From positions 56,133 through 120,132 of the forward strand of contig JADGFI010000014.1 of NCBI GenBank assembly GCA_016743945.1: a stretch of 64,000 nucleotides of DNA, given 5' to 3'. Source of the stretch: Desulfobacteraceae bacterium. Its GTDB lineage: Bacteria; Desulfobacterota; Desulfobacteria; Desulfobacterales; Desulfobacteraceae. Numbering within the stretch: position 1 is the stretch's first letter; each line of letters begins with the position of its first letter. Of this stretch, positions 37,591-46,080 are shown piece after piece. The notes under the pieces are model-generated. The model was not told the DNA's origin and ran no database searches. It worked only from the letters and a program-made list of their open reading frames with translations. Made by a program: the position numbers and the translations under genes.

Positions 37591-38280
37591 ATGGAACATC
37601 CATATTTGTTACTAACGTCGTTGTTTGGAATGCTGGGAATGGAAGAGTGGGCTGCAGCGCATCCGCATGTTACTTATATGTGGCTGGCCATGATCATATT
37701 GATATCTTTGGGCTGGATTGCGGGGAAGGGTGTTTCCATGGTCCCGAAAACTGCCCAGAATGTTTTTGAAGTGCTGATTTCAGGTCTTGAAGAGTTCATG
37801 GTAACCGTTACTGGAGATGAAGGCAGAAAATCTTATCCCCTGGTTCTAACCATCTTTTTATTTGTTCTTTTGGGCAACCTCATGGGGCTGGTACCTGCAT
37901 TCTTTCCACCAACGGCCAATATCAATACCACCCTTGGGCTGGCTTTGATTGCTGTTTTGTGGAGTCATGTGGTGGGTGTTCAACGTCATGGTATCAAATA
38001 TATCAAGCATTTTCTGGGACCTGTTCCCGCCATGATCCCTTTGTTTTTTCCCATTGAAGTTATCGGACATACGGCCAGGGTTCTGTCGTTGACCTTCCGG
38101 CTTTTTGGAAACATGGCAGGCCATGAACTGGTTGTCGGAATCCTTCTGGGGCTGGGCGGCATGTTTCTGGCACCGCTTCCGGTTATGGCCCTGGGCGCTT
38201 TTGTGGCCCTGGTACAGGCATTTGTATTCTTTCTCTTGTCAACCATGTACATTGCAGGCGCAATAGAAGAATCGCATTAA
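37591..38280 (+). CDS. atpB: ATP synthase F0 subunit a
   Basis: 229 aa with five or six transmembrane helices. The key helix has HTARVLSLTFRLFGNMAGHELVVGI, which holds the essential Arg facing the c-ring (Arg of SLTFRLFGN). NLMGLVPAFFPPTANINTTLGLAL and the C-terminal FVFFLLSTMYIAGAIEESH also fit the family. It forms the ion half-channels. The operon carries F0 genes only (Z-I-B-E); F1 genes are not in this window. Confidence 0.95.
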   Translation: MEHPYLLLTSLFGMLGMEEWAAAHPHVTYMWLAMIILISLGWIAGKGVSMVPKTAQNVFEVLISGLEEFMVTVTGDEGRKSYPLVLTIFLFVLLGNLMGLVPAFFPPTANINTTLGLALIAVLWSHVVGVQRHGIKYIKHFLGPVPAMIPLFFPIEVIGHTARVLSLTFRLFGNMAGHELVVGILLGLGGMFLAPLPVMALGAFVALVQAFVFFLLSTMYIAGAIEESH

Positions 38281-38356
38281 TTTTGGTTTTTTTACGGGAA
38301 CTTGGAAGAAGCCCCCGTTAGTATTTATATTAATTAATAGTAATAAGGAGTAACAC

Positions 38357-38626
38357 ATGGAATTTCTAGTTGGTAGTGTATGGGCAGCAGGTCTTGCAAT
38401 TGGTATTGCCGCATTTGGTTGTGGTATTGGTCAGGGTCTGGGTCTTGCCGGCGCAATGAGCGGTATTTCAAGAAATCCTGAGGCAGCTGGTAAAATCCAG
38501 GTTAACATGCTGATCGGTCTTGCCATGATCGAGTCTCTTTGTATTTATGCATTGGTTGTATCCCTTATCCTCATGTATGCCCATCCTGCTCTGAAAGGCG
38601 TTATCGCTGCAGTAGCTGGTCACTAA
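38357..38626 (+). CDS. atpE: ATP synthase F0 subunit c with sodium-type ion-binding signature
   Basis: 89 aa, two helices joined by the polar loop SRNPEAAGK. The ion-binding carboxylate is Glu59. The residues Gln26 (in CGIGQG), Ser60 (ESL) and Tyr64 (CIY) sit at the same offsets as Gln32, Glu65, Ser66 and Tyr70 of the Ilyobacter tartaricus Na+ c-ring, as I remember that sequence. Proton-type rings usually lack the Ser/Thr after Glu. Coupling to Na+ is therefore likely but not proven. AAGGAG precedes the start, and the 76-base gap from atpB contains a small ACGGG/CCCGT hairpin that may favour high translation. A terminator follows. Confidence 0.95.
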   Translation: MEFLVGSVWAAGLAIGIAAFGCGIGQGLGLAGAMSGISRNPEAAGKIQVNMLIGLAMIESLCIYALVVSLILMYAHPALKGVIAAVAGH

Positions 38627-38654
38627 GCCATACGACGAAAAAAGCTTTTACTCA

Positions 38655-38690
38655 AAAGGTGCAGGGCATTTATGCTCTGCACCTTTTTTT
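38655..38690 (+). terminator. Rho-independent terminator of the F0 operon
   Basis: AAAGGTGCAG and CTGCACCTTT pair around a 12-base loop region that can pair further (GGGCAT/ATGCTC), followed by a T run to 38691. Confidence 0.88.
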
Positions 38691-38818
38691 TGTTTTCACG
38701 GGGGTATTGCTGATTTTGCTTGCCTGGGTCTGGTATACCTGATATATTTTGGTTCTGTTTATGTGTTATTTGCCATAATTTCGGTATAAATCCATTTTAG
38801 CCGGTGGGAAGGTGGGTA

Positions 38819-39238
38819 ATGAAAACCGAGTCAATTGAGATTCGCCCTAGGTCCGAGGAAAAAGAATCAGCACCATTGGTTCGTCAATCCTTTCGTATTC
38901 CGGTTTCTGAGAAAGAATCCGTTCACGTCATTATTAAACAAAAAACTTATCGTGTATCCAATATCGGCCAGGAAGGTGTCGGCATCCGTTCTGACCGTCT
39001 TTCTGGTTTGAAATTCGGTGAAATTTACACCAATTGTGAATTGATATTGCAAAATGAAAGATTCAAGGGGTTGACCGGCAAAATTATTCATTATTCCCCT
39101 TCGGCATCCGGGCAATTGGAACATGGGATTCGATGGATAGGTCTTGATGCGGAACAAAGGCAGTCCTTAGAGGCTGTTTTTTTACAAATGAAGTCTTGTG
39201 CCCTTGAAAACAATGATCGAAAAATAAGCAAGATCTAA
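38819..39238 (+). CDS. PilZ-domain protein, probable c-di-GMP receptor
   Basis: 139 aa from the ATG at 38819, which has GGTGGG upstream; a GTG at 38804 is in frame. The PilZ pattern is present: the arginine motif RQSFRIPV (R-x3-R), then VSNIGQEGVGI in place of the usual DxSxxG, and a beta-barrel ending LEHGIRWIGLD. The Asn-x-Gly variant may weaken ligand binding. It opens a run of three plus-strand genes (with 39250 and 39558) with gaps of 11 and 2 bases. Confidence 0.82.
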   Translation: MKTESIEIRPRSEEKESAPLVRQSFRIPVSEKESVHVIIKQKTYRVSNIGQEGVGIRSDRLSGLKFGEIYTNCELILQNERFKGLTGKIIHYSPSASGQLEHGIRWIGLDAEQRQSLEAVFLQMKSCALENNDRKISKI

Positions 39239-39249
39239 GAAGAAGAAAA

Positions 39250-39555
39250 ATGATAGAGAAAAAAGATATTATGGACAGCATTCTGGGTCATGATGACCAG
39301 GAGTTCGCAGGTCGGACCCGGGAACTGGATTGTCTTATTTATCGCAGTGATGGTGGATTAAAAAAAAAAGAAGTCGCCGGGTCCTCGGAAAAATCCTGGA
39401 AAATCTCAAAGGGCAATGTAGCGGTTGAGATCTGGGAAGGTAAGGCAAAGATTAATGTAAAGGTATCCCCTGGAACTGGTCCCAATATTTCCATGAAACG
39501 GATTGCCAGTATTGTTGTTGATGCTATTCTTGAGGAATTGAAAAAGGAGGGATAG
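39250..39555 (+). CDS. Small protein of unknown function
   Basis: 101 aa, no signal peptide or membrane helix. The N-terminal half is charged (ELDCLIYRSDGGLKKKEVAG) and the second half alternates strands and a final helix (VAVEIWEGKAKINVKVSP, then MKRIASIVVDAILEELKKEG). I recognise no family. The gene overlaps nothing and sits 2 bases before the ParA-like gene, with which it should be co-translated. AAGAAGAAAAA precedes the ATG. Confidence 0.65.
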   Translation: MIEKKDIMDSILGHDDQEFAGRTRELDCLIYRSDGGLKKKEVAGSSEKSWKISKGNVAVEIWEGKAKINVKVSPGTGPNISMKRIASIVVDAILEELKKEG

Positions 39556-39557
39556 GG

Positions 39558-40496
39558 GTGGTTATTATCTGTCCGAAGTGTGCCAGAAAGCATAAAGTAA
39601 ATCTGGACATGATCAAAAGTCATATTGATTCTGGAAAAACTGTTTCTGCAACCTGTAGGTCTTGCAAATATAAATTTCCGGTATTGGTGGATCAGCTGGT
39701 TGACAGCCCACCGCCGGAAAAAGCGGGCAACAAGGTTCAGGCCAGAAAAATTTGTGTGACCCTTAGCAAAGGGGGTGTGGGAAAAACTACCACCAGTGTT
39801 AATCTCGGGGCTGGGCTTGCCTTGGCCGGGTACAAGGTGTTGCTGGTGGATACAGATACCCAGGGACAATCTTCCTATATTCTCGGGAAGAAACCCAAGG
39901 CGGGATTAACAGAGCTTTTGACCAAGGAGTTGACTCCGGATGAGTGTGTCGTCCAGGCCAGAAAAAACTTGTGGCTCCTGAGTGGTGGAAAATCCCTGGC
40001 AGGGGTGAAACGGATTATTGATCGAAAAAGTTTCGGAGCTGAATGGACCCTGGCTGAAGCCATGAAACCCTTGGATCATCAGTATGATTTCATCCTCATT
40101 GACACCTCTCCTGGCTGGGATCAGCTCATCGTAAATGTCTTGTTTTATGCCACGGAAGTCTTGGTGCCGGTGGCGCTTGAAGTCATGCCATTGCATGGAC
40201 TTTCAGAATTTATGAAAAGTCTTGGCTCCATACAAAAGTATCGCAGTGAAATTAGTTTAAAGTATATTGTCCCCACTTTTTTGGATACCCGGATAAAAGG
40301 ACCGCAACGACTGTATTCCGAACTCAAAAAATTATACCCCGAATATGTCTGCACCCCGATTCGATACAGTGAAAGTCTGGCCGAGGCGCCTTCTTTTGGG
40401 AAATCAATTTTTGAATTTGCGCCGGGATCCACTGCCTCTGCAGATTATCGGGAGCTTATAAGAAAGGTGACCATGGACGAAACCGCCCTTGTCTAA
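39558..40496 (+). CDS. ParA/MinD-like ATPase with N-terminal zinc-ribbon-like segment
   Basis: 312 aa from a GTG start with AAGGAGG eight bases upstream. Residues 1-45 hold CPKC and CRSC pairs (MJ0042-type zinc finger pattern). The ParA domain begins near residue 55: deviant Walker A LSKGGVGKTTTSVNLGAGLA, VDTDTQGQSSYIL as A', and ILIDTSPGWDQL as B. The end has IRYSESLAEAPSFGKSIFEF, the usual ParA tail. No ParB gene is present, so it is more likely an orphan ParA that positions a protein complex than a chromosome-segregation ParA. Confidence 0.87.
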   Translation: MVIICPKCARKHKVNLDMIKSHIDSGKTVSATCRSCKYKFPVLVDQLVDSPPPEKAGNKVQARKICVTLSKGGVGKTTTSVNLGAGLALAGYKVLLVDTDTQGQSSYILGKKPKAGLTELLTKELTPDECVVQARKNLWLLSGGKSLAGVKRIIDRKSFGAEWTLAEAMKPLDHQYDFILIDTSPGWDQLIVNVLFYATEVLVPVALEVMPLHGLSEFMKSLGSIQKYRSEISLKYIVPTFLDTRIKGPQRLYSELKKLYPEYVCTPIRYSESLAEAPSFGKSIFEFAPGSTASADYRELIRKVTMDETALV

Positions 40497-40557
40497 CCAA
40501 TAAATTAGGTGTAATGACGAGTCCAGAGATATAACAATAGGGACCGGGAAAAAATGA

Positions 40558-42600
40558 ATGGGTCTGAAATCACGAATTATTACTATTGTCGTCTTCGCAT
40601 GCAGCATTATTAATTTGTTTTTGTGTTTCTATATCACCGAGCAAATAAAAACGCTTGAATTTCAAAGTCTACGTACCAAAATCGACAAAGCCGCTTATAT
40701 GATGCGGCTTGTTAATGCCAGGCCCCTTTATAATGTGGATAAAGAAACACTAAGGGTTAACCTGGACACTTTTTTTGATGATCAAAACATGAAAAGTATT
40801 TTGATCCATGAATCTGATATCGATCTTGATCTCCATCTTGAGCGAGAGTTTGAATCCACAGGATTGGAAATTCAAAAAAGTTTTTTTATCTACCACAAAG
40901 GCCTTAAACTTGGCAAAATGAAGGTGGTTTACTCCACCAGTCTCATTGAAAAAAAATTGGCCGGATTTCGAAACCAGATGCTTTATTTTACCTTTACGAT
41001 AACCCTGTGCCTTGCCCTTTTTCTTGTTTTTTTAATTAACAAATTGATGCAGCCTGTGACCCAACTGGCCCAGGCTGCATCTGAAATAGCCGCCGGGAAT
41101 CTTGAACGAAAAATTGAAGAAAATGGGATAGGAGAGATTGGTGAACTCGCCCGAAATTTTGCATCCATGCGGGATGCGATTCAAGAGAAAATTAGTGCCC
41201 TGGCGTTGACCAATAAAAATCTTGAGGATGAAATTAAACTAAAAGAAGAAAATGAAAAAAAAATTCTTCATCAAAGCATGTGTATTTCTTCGGTAAATAC
41301 ATTTTTTCAACGCTCCATGCTGGCAAAATCCTATAAGGAAGTCGCTGAGTTGTTTATTCCCATCGCCCTGGCCATTATTCCCAGCCGGTATTGTTTTATC
41401 GGCGAACTTTCCGAAGAAGAACCTTATCAAATTGAGATTCTGGCTGTCTCCGATGGGGTCCTGTCAGACTACCCCCAGGTGACCCTGGGTGCCAACCCTC
41501 TGGGGCGGGTTAAACATATCCGTGGTATCCTGTCCCGGATAATTTCCGAGGCGGTTTCCCTTATATCCAATGATCCGGGGTCCAATCCTGATTTTGTGGA
41601 TGTTCCTCAAGCGCATATTCCCATCAACTCTTTTCTTGGGGTCCCCATAAAACTTGGGGAAAAGGTGAAGGGAATTTTGGCCTTTGCCGGAAAGGAAAAC
41701 TATGATGAAGGAGATAAGGAATCGGCCCAAATGCTTGCCGTTGCACTGATTGAAGCCTTGAGTCTTAAAAAGAAAGAAGATGAAAAACTCAAACTCGAAG
41801 AAATGATGGTGCAATCGGAAAAAATGGTATCCCTTGGCGGATTGGCTGCTGGCATGGCCCATGAAATTAACAATCCTTTGGCCGGAATTTTGCAAAATTC
41901 CCAGGTGATCCAAAATCGCCTTAAAACAAAGTTGCCTGCCAATATTGCAGCTGCCCGGGAAACGGGCATTGATCTTGATAACCTAGAAACCTATATGGCC
42001 AAGCGGGATATCTTTAAAATGATCGATTCCGTTCTGGACGCAGGCAAACGGGCTGCTGCCATTGTCTCGAACATGCTGTCTTTTTCACGGAAAAGTTCTT
42101 CAGGGTTTGTTCCGGAAGATGTTTGCCTTTTGCTCGATCAGACCCTTGAGCTGGCTGACAGTGATTATAACCTGAAAAAGAGGTTTGATTTTAAAAAAAT
42201 ACAAATCAAAAGAGAATATACAAATGGGTTGCCCAGCATTTATTGTAAAGCCAGCGAACTTCAGCAGGTATTCTTCAATATTTTGTCCAATGGTGCCCAG
42301 GCCATGATGGGGATTGGAACACTTGATTCCCCTTGTTTTGTCTTGAAAATATTTCAGGAAGATACAATGCTCTGTATCCAAATCACGGATAATGGTCCGG
42401 GCATGGCACCTGATACAAGAAAAAGAGTGTTTGAGCCGTTTTTTACCACTAAAAATGTGGGGGAAGGAACAGGGCTTGGCCTTGCAGTTTCCTATTTTAT
42501 TATTACGGAAAACCATAAAGGCCAGATTGAAGTAACTTCCCGTCCAGACCATGGGACAAGTTTTCTTATTAAGCTTCCCCTTAACCTAAAAGGAAGTTAA
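40558..42600 (+). CDS. Membrane histidine kinase (HAMP, GAF, HisKA, HATPase_c)
   Basis: 680 aa. Transmembrane helices lie at about 5-27 and 139-160, with a periplasmic sensor of about 110 residues between them. HAMP is at about 162-215, then a coiled coil (NKNLEDEIKLKEENEKKI), then a GAF-like domain at about 240-400. The phosphoacceptor is His435 in GMAHEINNPLAG. The ATPase domain has ILSNGAQAMM, DNGPGMAPDT and GEGTGLGLAV. No cognate response regulator is adjacent. An ATG at 40554 is in another frame. The extreme 3' end of the gene is part of the diverged direct repeat (42567-42857). Confidence 0.92.
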   Translation: MGLKSRIITIVVFACSIINLFLCFYITEQIKTLEFQSLRTKIDKAAYMMRLVNARPLYNVDKETLRVNLDTFFDDQNMKSILIHESDIDLDLHLEREFESTGLEIQKSFFIYHKGLKLGKMKVVYSTSLIEKKLAGFRNQMLYFTFTITLCLALFLVFLINKLMQPVTQLAQAASEIAAGNLERKIEENGIGEIGELARNFASMRDAIQEKISALALTNKNLEDEIKLKEENEKKILHQSMCISSVNTFFQRSMLAKSYKEVAELFIPIALAIIPSRYCFIGELSEEEPYQIEILAVSDGVLSDYPQVTLGANPLGRVKHIRGILSRIISEAVSLISNDPGSNPDFVDVPQAHIPINSFLGVPIKLGEKVKGILAFAGKENYDEGDKESAQMLAVALIEALSLKKKEDEKLKLEEMMVQSEKMVSLGGLAAGMAHEINNPLAGILQNSQVIQNRLKTKLPANIAAARETGIDLDNLETYMAKRDIFKMIDSVLDAGKRAAAIVSNMLSFSRKSSSGFVPEDVCLLLDQTLELADSDYNLKKRFDFKKIQIKREYTNGLPSIYCKASELQQVFFNILSNGAQAMMGIGTLDSPCFVLKIFQEDTMLCIQITDNGPGMAPDTRKRVFEPFFTTKNVGEGTGLGLAVSYFIITENHKGQIEVTSRPDHGTSFLIKLPLNLKGS

Positions 42601-42857
42601 TAAGGAAGGTTAACAACACCATTAAAGATCAGAGATTTCCTTACCCGTAATGACCTTGATTGAACGCTGTGCAAGGATTTCCAATGCTTTTTCAGGGGCG
42701 TCAAATCGGAAGATTATGATGGCGTTTTTGCACTGGGGATTGGCAAAAGCATACATGTACTCCACGTTGACATCCTGTTCGCACAAAGAAAGGATCTAAG
42801 ACCTTGTTCAGACCTCCTGGTTCATCACTGACTTTAACGGCAAGTGCCTGGGTTATT
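42567..42857 (+). repeat. Direct repeat, left copy (partner 45573-45859)
   Basis: TATTAAGCTTCCCCTTAA at 42567 matches TATTAAGCTCCCCCTTAG at 45573. The match continues through AACAACACCATTAAAGATCAG into the ACT coding sequence. The unit repeats at about 3.0 kb and encloses the repeat-protein gene and a transposase fragment. Confidence 0.88.
42622..42857 (-). pseudogene. Degenerate partial copy of the ACT-domain gene at 45628
   Basis: The sequence is nearly identical to the 3' half of the ACT gene, from TTAAAGATCAGAGATTTCC to GCCTGGGTTATT. It carries a 4-base GAAA insertion after CTGTTCGCACAAA (near 42791-42794), which shifts the frame, and it ends before the first ACT domain. The similarity extends outside the gene to 42567-42621, including the last codons of the kinase gene, which match 45573-45627 less well. 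It is therefore part of a larger direct repeat, about 3.0 kb from the intact copy. Confidence 0.92.
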
Positions 42858-42968
42858 GATATGAGTCTTGCAAATGCGTCTGCTCATGGGTACACTACCT
42901 ATGGTAGCAAGAAGGCTTGAAACCTTGGTTCTTTACCGCAGGAAGTTTGAGAGAGTCTTATCTGGGCT

Positions 42969-45239
42969 TTATCCTAGGAAGCCTTTGAGCCAGTCTTCTG
43001 AATTGCCACCCATATAGGCGGCTGATCCCAGAAAATCGAAAAGAAATTTTGGCTCCACACCCACAAGAGTGAATCCGTCCGTTTCCTCAAGGATGATGTT
43101 TTTAGGCGTTCTGTCCAGTTTATTTGCCGCGAGGGTGAAGTTGTTGAGATCTTGTAAGAGTATTTTTTCCGTTGCCTTTAGATAGGCCTGAACATTTTTT
43201 TGGACTGCAGAGGCTCCTGTTAGAAAAGTGGTTTGTTTTACCCCTGCCAGTCGTTGGGTCATGTTCATAAGGCTCTGGATTTCATCTCCGGCATTGGCTG
43301 CGGCTGCGAGGAAATCCTCCTGTTCAGTTTTCCCCAGACCTTTGGCAATTTCTATCAGGGTGGTGAGAGTGCGGCCTGAATCAGCCGGTTTGAGACTTCC
43401 ATCGGGCATGTTGGCATGTGAATCTGACAAATTACCCAGATGGCCGTTGAAAAGGCCCACAACTTCTGCTGCGACCGTGATAAAATTACCCAGATTATTT
43501 CCGGTAAGATTGACTGCAAAGTCAATATATGCATCCAGTTCTTTCTGTTCGAGTTTGGCTGCCGTTGCATAGAGCTTTTCGATGTTGTGACCGGAGCGTG
43601 ATGCTATGAACATCAGGTTCTTCTGCTGCCCGGCATCCATCCCTTTCATGCCCACCTTTTCCATATTGGCCAGCAGGGTGTCGATGTTTTTTCCGGCTTT
43701 CAGAATCGCACTCAGTTCACTCTCGTCAAAGGAGGACGACAGATAAATATACTCTTTTTTAAGGCTGCTGCCCTCGGCCAGAATCACCCTGTTTTTTTCC
43801 TGCATCAGGTATTCTTTCTGGTCTTGTCCACTAAAGTCTCCTGCCTTTTTGAGAAAATCATCCGCACCTTCACCTGAGTTTGCAGCTGTGAAGAGGAAAT
43901 CCGTGCGTTCATCTCCGGATAAGCTGCCGGAAATTTTGATAAGATCCTCTCCCTTTTTTCCGGTCAGGGTTGCAGCATAAAGAAGATAACTTTTGTCTTT
44001 TCCATCCATTTTTTGGGTTGCCTGGATTAGGATGTGTGCACTGAGATTCTCTTTTTCGGAGGTCAGGACAAAATTGGTCATATCCGGAGTTGACAGCTCT
44101 GCTGTATAGGAAAAAAGCTGGTATCGCTCGCTGCCTGAAGATTGTTCAGAGATATCAAGAAAGCCTTTAAGCCGGCCGCCGGATTTTAATGCAGATGTAA
44201 GAAAGTTGTCCAGTTCTTGGGAACCTGCGGTCAGCTTTTTGACCATTGTGGTCAGCCGCCCCTTTTCTTTGCCTGCTCCGGCGGCTGCAAGAAAAAATTT
44301 ACTGCGCTGGGAACCTTTCAGGTCACCACCCGTATCCGTGAGCCTTTCCGCCATCTCTTTATTTCCTTTGGTGGCGGATAGAAAGTTTCGGGTGTCGTGG
44401 CCTTCCAGGTTTGAGGCAAAGCGAATAAAGGCTTCTCTGTCATCCCCTTCAAGGTCCTCTGCAAGGGTGAGCAGATTTTTAATCCCTTTGTCGGCATGGG
44501 CTGTTGATTTCAAAAATGATAACAATTCCGGGTCTTCCAGTTGATCCATAAGCTTCATGAGACGGTCCACTTCATCTCCTGCAGTTGCCGCCCCGGCAAG
44601 AAAATGGGTACGGCTTTCCTTTTTCAGCGTCATGGTTTTCTGGATCAACTCATCAAGGTTAACCCCTGTGCTGCCAGCAGCCAGGATATAGTTTTTGAGG
44701 TCTGTATTTTTTTGATCGTTTGAGGCTTTGGTGAGGTATTCAGCTGTGACAAAAAATTGGGTCCTCTGTTCACCGCGCAGCCGGCCGGTTATTTCAAGAA
44801 AATCTCCCAAGTCCTTTCCTGCCCCTTTCGCAGCCCAAAGAAAAGGATTCAGGTCTTTTCTTTGGAGGCCTTGTATCTGGTCCATCACATCACTGATTTC
44901 CTCTCTTGAACCTGCACCTGCCATCACTGAGAGAGCAAGGGCGCGCTCACCTTTGGACAGGTGTTCCAGTTCTTGGGTGATGTTCTTTATCAACCGGCCT
45001 TCCCCGACCTTGAGGTATACATCATAGAGGTCTTTTAATTCCTGATCTGAAAGGGGATTTTCAGCCATGCTTTTTTCAAGGGATTGCATGGCTTTGGTGC
45101 TGATATCTACCACAGCGGCTTTAGATGATTGTGTTTGGGACGTTGACCTTAGTGAATTCGTTTGCGTGGATTTATGTGTATTATAATTGGTCAGTTCCCG
45201 GGTGTTGAATGCCGGAACAGCATCTATCTTAAGACTCAT
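42969..45239 (-). CDS. Large protein of about 29-residue alpha-helical repeats, unknown family
   Basis: 756 aa. After a Ser/Thr/Gln-rich N-terminus (about 1-55, with VVDISTKAMQSLEKSM, a pattern seen in flagellar/type III secreted starts) the protein is made of about 16-18 imperfect repeats of about 29 residues. The consensus reads [DE]R..FL.AAA.AG.....L......L.G. Clear examples are QRSKFFLAAAGAGKEKGRL, ERTDFLFTAANSGEGADDFL and EQEDFLAAAANAGDEIQSLM. No signal peptide, Cys residues or enzyme motif is seen. It probably forms a helical solenoid for protein binding. I recognise no named repeat family. The gene is alone in a region bounded by a direct repeat, which suggests later insertion. Confidence 0.8.
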   Translation of the reverse strand: MSLKIDAVPAFNTRELTNYNTHKSTQTNSLRSTSQTQSSKAAVVDISTKAMQSLEKSMAENPLSDQELKDLYDVYLKVGEGRLIKNITQELEHLSKGERALALSVMAGAGSREEISDVMDQIQGLQRKDLNPFLWAAKGAGKDLGDFLEITGRLRGEQRTQFFVTAEYLTKASNDQKNTDLKNYILAAGSTGVNLDELIQKTMTLKKESRTHFLAGAATAGDEVDRLMKLMDQLEDPELLSFLKSTAHADKGIKNLLTLAEDLEGDDREAFIRFASNLEGHDTRNFLSATKGNKEMAERLTDTGGDLKGSQRSKFFLAAAGAGKEKGRLTTMVKKLTAGSQELDNFLTSALKSGGRLKGFLDISEQSSGSERYQLFSYTAELSTPDMTNFVLTSEKENLSAHILIQATQKMDGKDKSYLLYAATLTGKKGEDLIKISGSLSGDERTDFLFTAANSGEGADDFLKKAGDFSGQDQKEYLMQEKNRVILAEGSSLKKEYIYLSSSFDESELSAILKAGKNIDTLLANMEKVGMKGMDAGQQKNLMFIASRSGHNIEKLYATAAKLEQKELDAYIDFAVNLTGNNLGNFITVAAEVVGLFNGHLGNLSDSHANMPDGSLKPADSGRTLTTLIEIAKGLGKTEQEDFLAAAANAGDEIQSLMNMTQRLAGVKQTTFLTGASAVQKNVQAYLKATEKILLQDLNNFTLAANKLDRTPKNIILEETDGFTLVGVEPKFLFDFLGSAAYMGGNSEDWLKGFLG

Positions 45240-45400
45240 GATGACTCCTTTGTTGGAGAGGATGATGATTAATATAGTAAAACATCGACCGGTTAGCAGA
45301 GAATCTTAAATGAGTTTATATTTTTTTTTGGGGAGTGGCAGGACTTGCTTATCTTTATGGAGACCTTGTTTCTAACTAGTATAAATGACGTTTTTTTTTT

Positions 45401-45571
45401 CTACAGGCGACTGCGGTTGGTTATGGTTACGAAAATCCCAAAGTGATGCATCCTTTTTTCGATTATGTCAAGTTCTTCGATAAAGCTGATGATACGCATC
45501 TGCCCATGGCACTTGGGGCAAATCAGCGGGTCCACCCCATAGATTTTTTGAATAAGGCGTGCCCAGTTTCC
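45401..45571 (-). pseudogene. C-terminal fragment of an IS91/Y2-type transposase
   Basis: Minus-strand frame from 45571 to the stop at 45401-45403: GNWARLIQKIYGVDPLICPK, CHGQMRIISFIEELD, IIEKRMHHFG. The phrase WA.LIQKIYEVDPL.CPKC.G.MRIISFIE is typical, as I remember it, of the C-terminal part of IS91/IS801-like (Y2) transposases, with a CxxC pair. No start codon or upstream transposase domain remains; a TAG blocks the frame at 45572-45574, and the direct repeat starts there. It is dead mobile-element debris in an otherwise gene-free 388-base gap (45240-45627). Confidence 0.7.
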
Positions 45572-45572
45572 C

Positions 45573-45859
45573 TATTAAGCTCCCCCTTAGCAAAGAGGGA
45601 GTTAATAGGGGCCGTATAACAACACCATTAAAGATCAGAGATTTCCTTACCCGTAATGACCTTGATTGAGCGTTGTGCAAGGATTTCCAATGCTTTTTCA
45701 GGGTCGTCAAATCGGAAGATCATGATGGCGTTTTTGCACTGGGGATTGGCAAAGGCATACATGTACTCCACGTTGACATCCTGTTCGCACAAAGGATCTA
45801 AAACTTTGTTCAGGCCGCCTGGTTCATCACTGACTTCAACGGCAAGTACCTGGGTTATT
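45573..45859 (+). repeat. Direct repeat, right copy (partner 42567-42857)
   Basis: It includes the last part of the intact ACT gene plus about 55 bases 3' of it that resemble the end of the kinase gene at 42567-42600. The 3' flank is more diverged than the ACT coding part. Confidence 0.85.
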
Positions 45860-46059
45860 CCCACGGTAAACCCTTCTTTTTTCAATGCGCGTTCTGCTTT
45901 TTCATTATCATTGACGATGAGTCTTAGAACGCCAAAATCTGTTGTGTCGGCAAGGGACAAGGCCCTGATATTCACATTGGCATCCCTGAGGATGGCTGTG
46001 ACTTCTGCAAGGCGCCCCTCTTTGTTTTCAATAAAGATGGATATCTGTTTTGCAAGCAT
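45628..46059 (-). CDS. Tandem ACT-domain regulatory protein
   Basis: 143 aa with two ACT domains: residues about 1-68 (KQISIFIENKEGRLAEVTAI, then NVNIRALSLADTTDFGVLRL) and about 70-140 (VLAVEVSDEPGGLNKVLDPL, then NVEYMYAFANPQ). ACT domains bind amino acids or related small molecules. Such proteins often accompany phenylacetate-CoA ligase, whose gene lies 21 bases upstream in the same operon. It is probably the sensor for an aryl acid or aromatic amino acid. AGGAG precedes the start. Half of it is duplicated at 42622. Confidence 0.9.
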   Translation of the reverse strand: MLAKQISIFIENKEGRLAEVTAILRDANVNIRALSLADTTDFGVLRLIVNDNEKAERALKKEGFTVGITQVLAVEVSDEPGGLNKVLDPLCEQDVNVEYMYAFANPQCKNAIMIFRFDDPEKALEILAQRSIKVITGKEISDL

Positions 46060-46080
46060 ATGGGTTCTCCTCTTTTAAAT

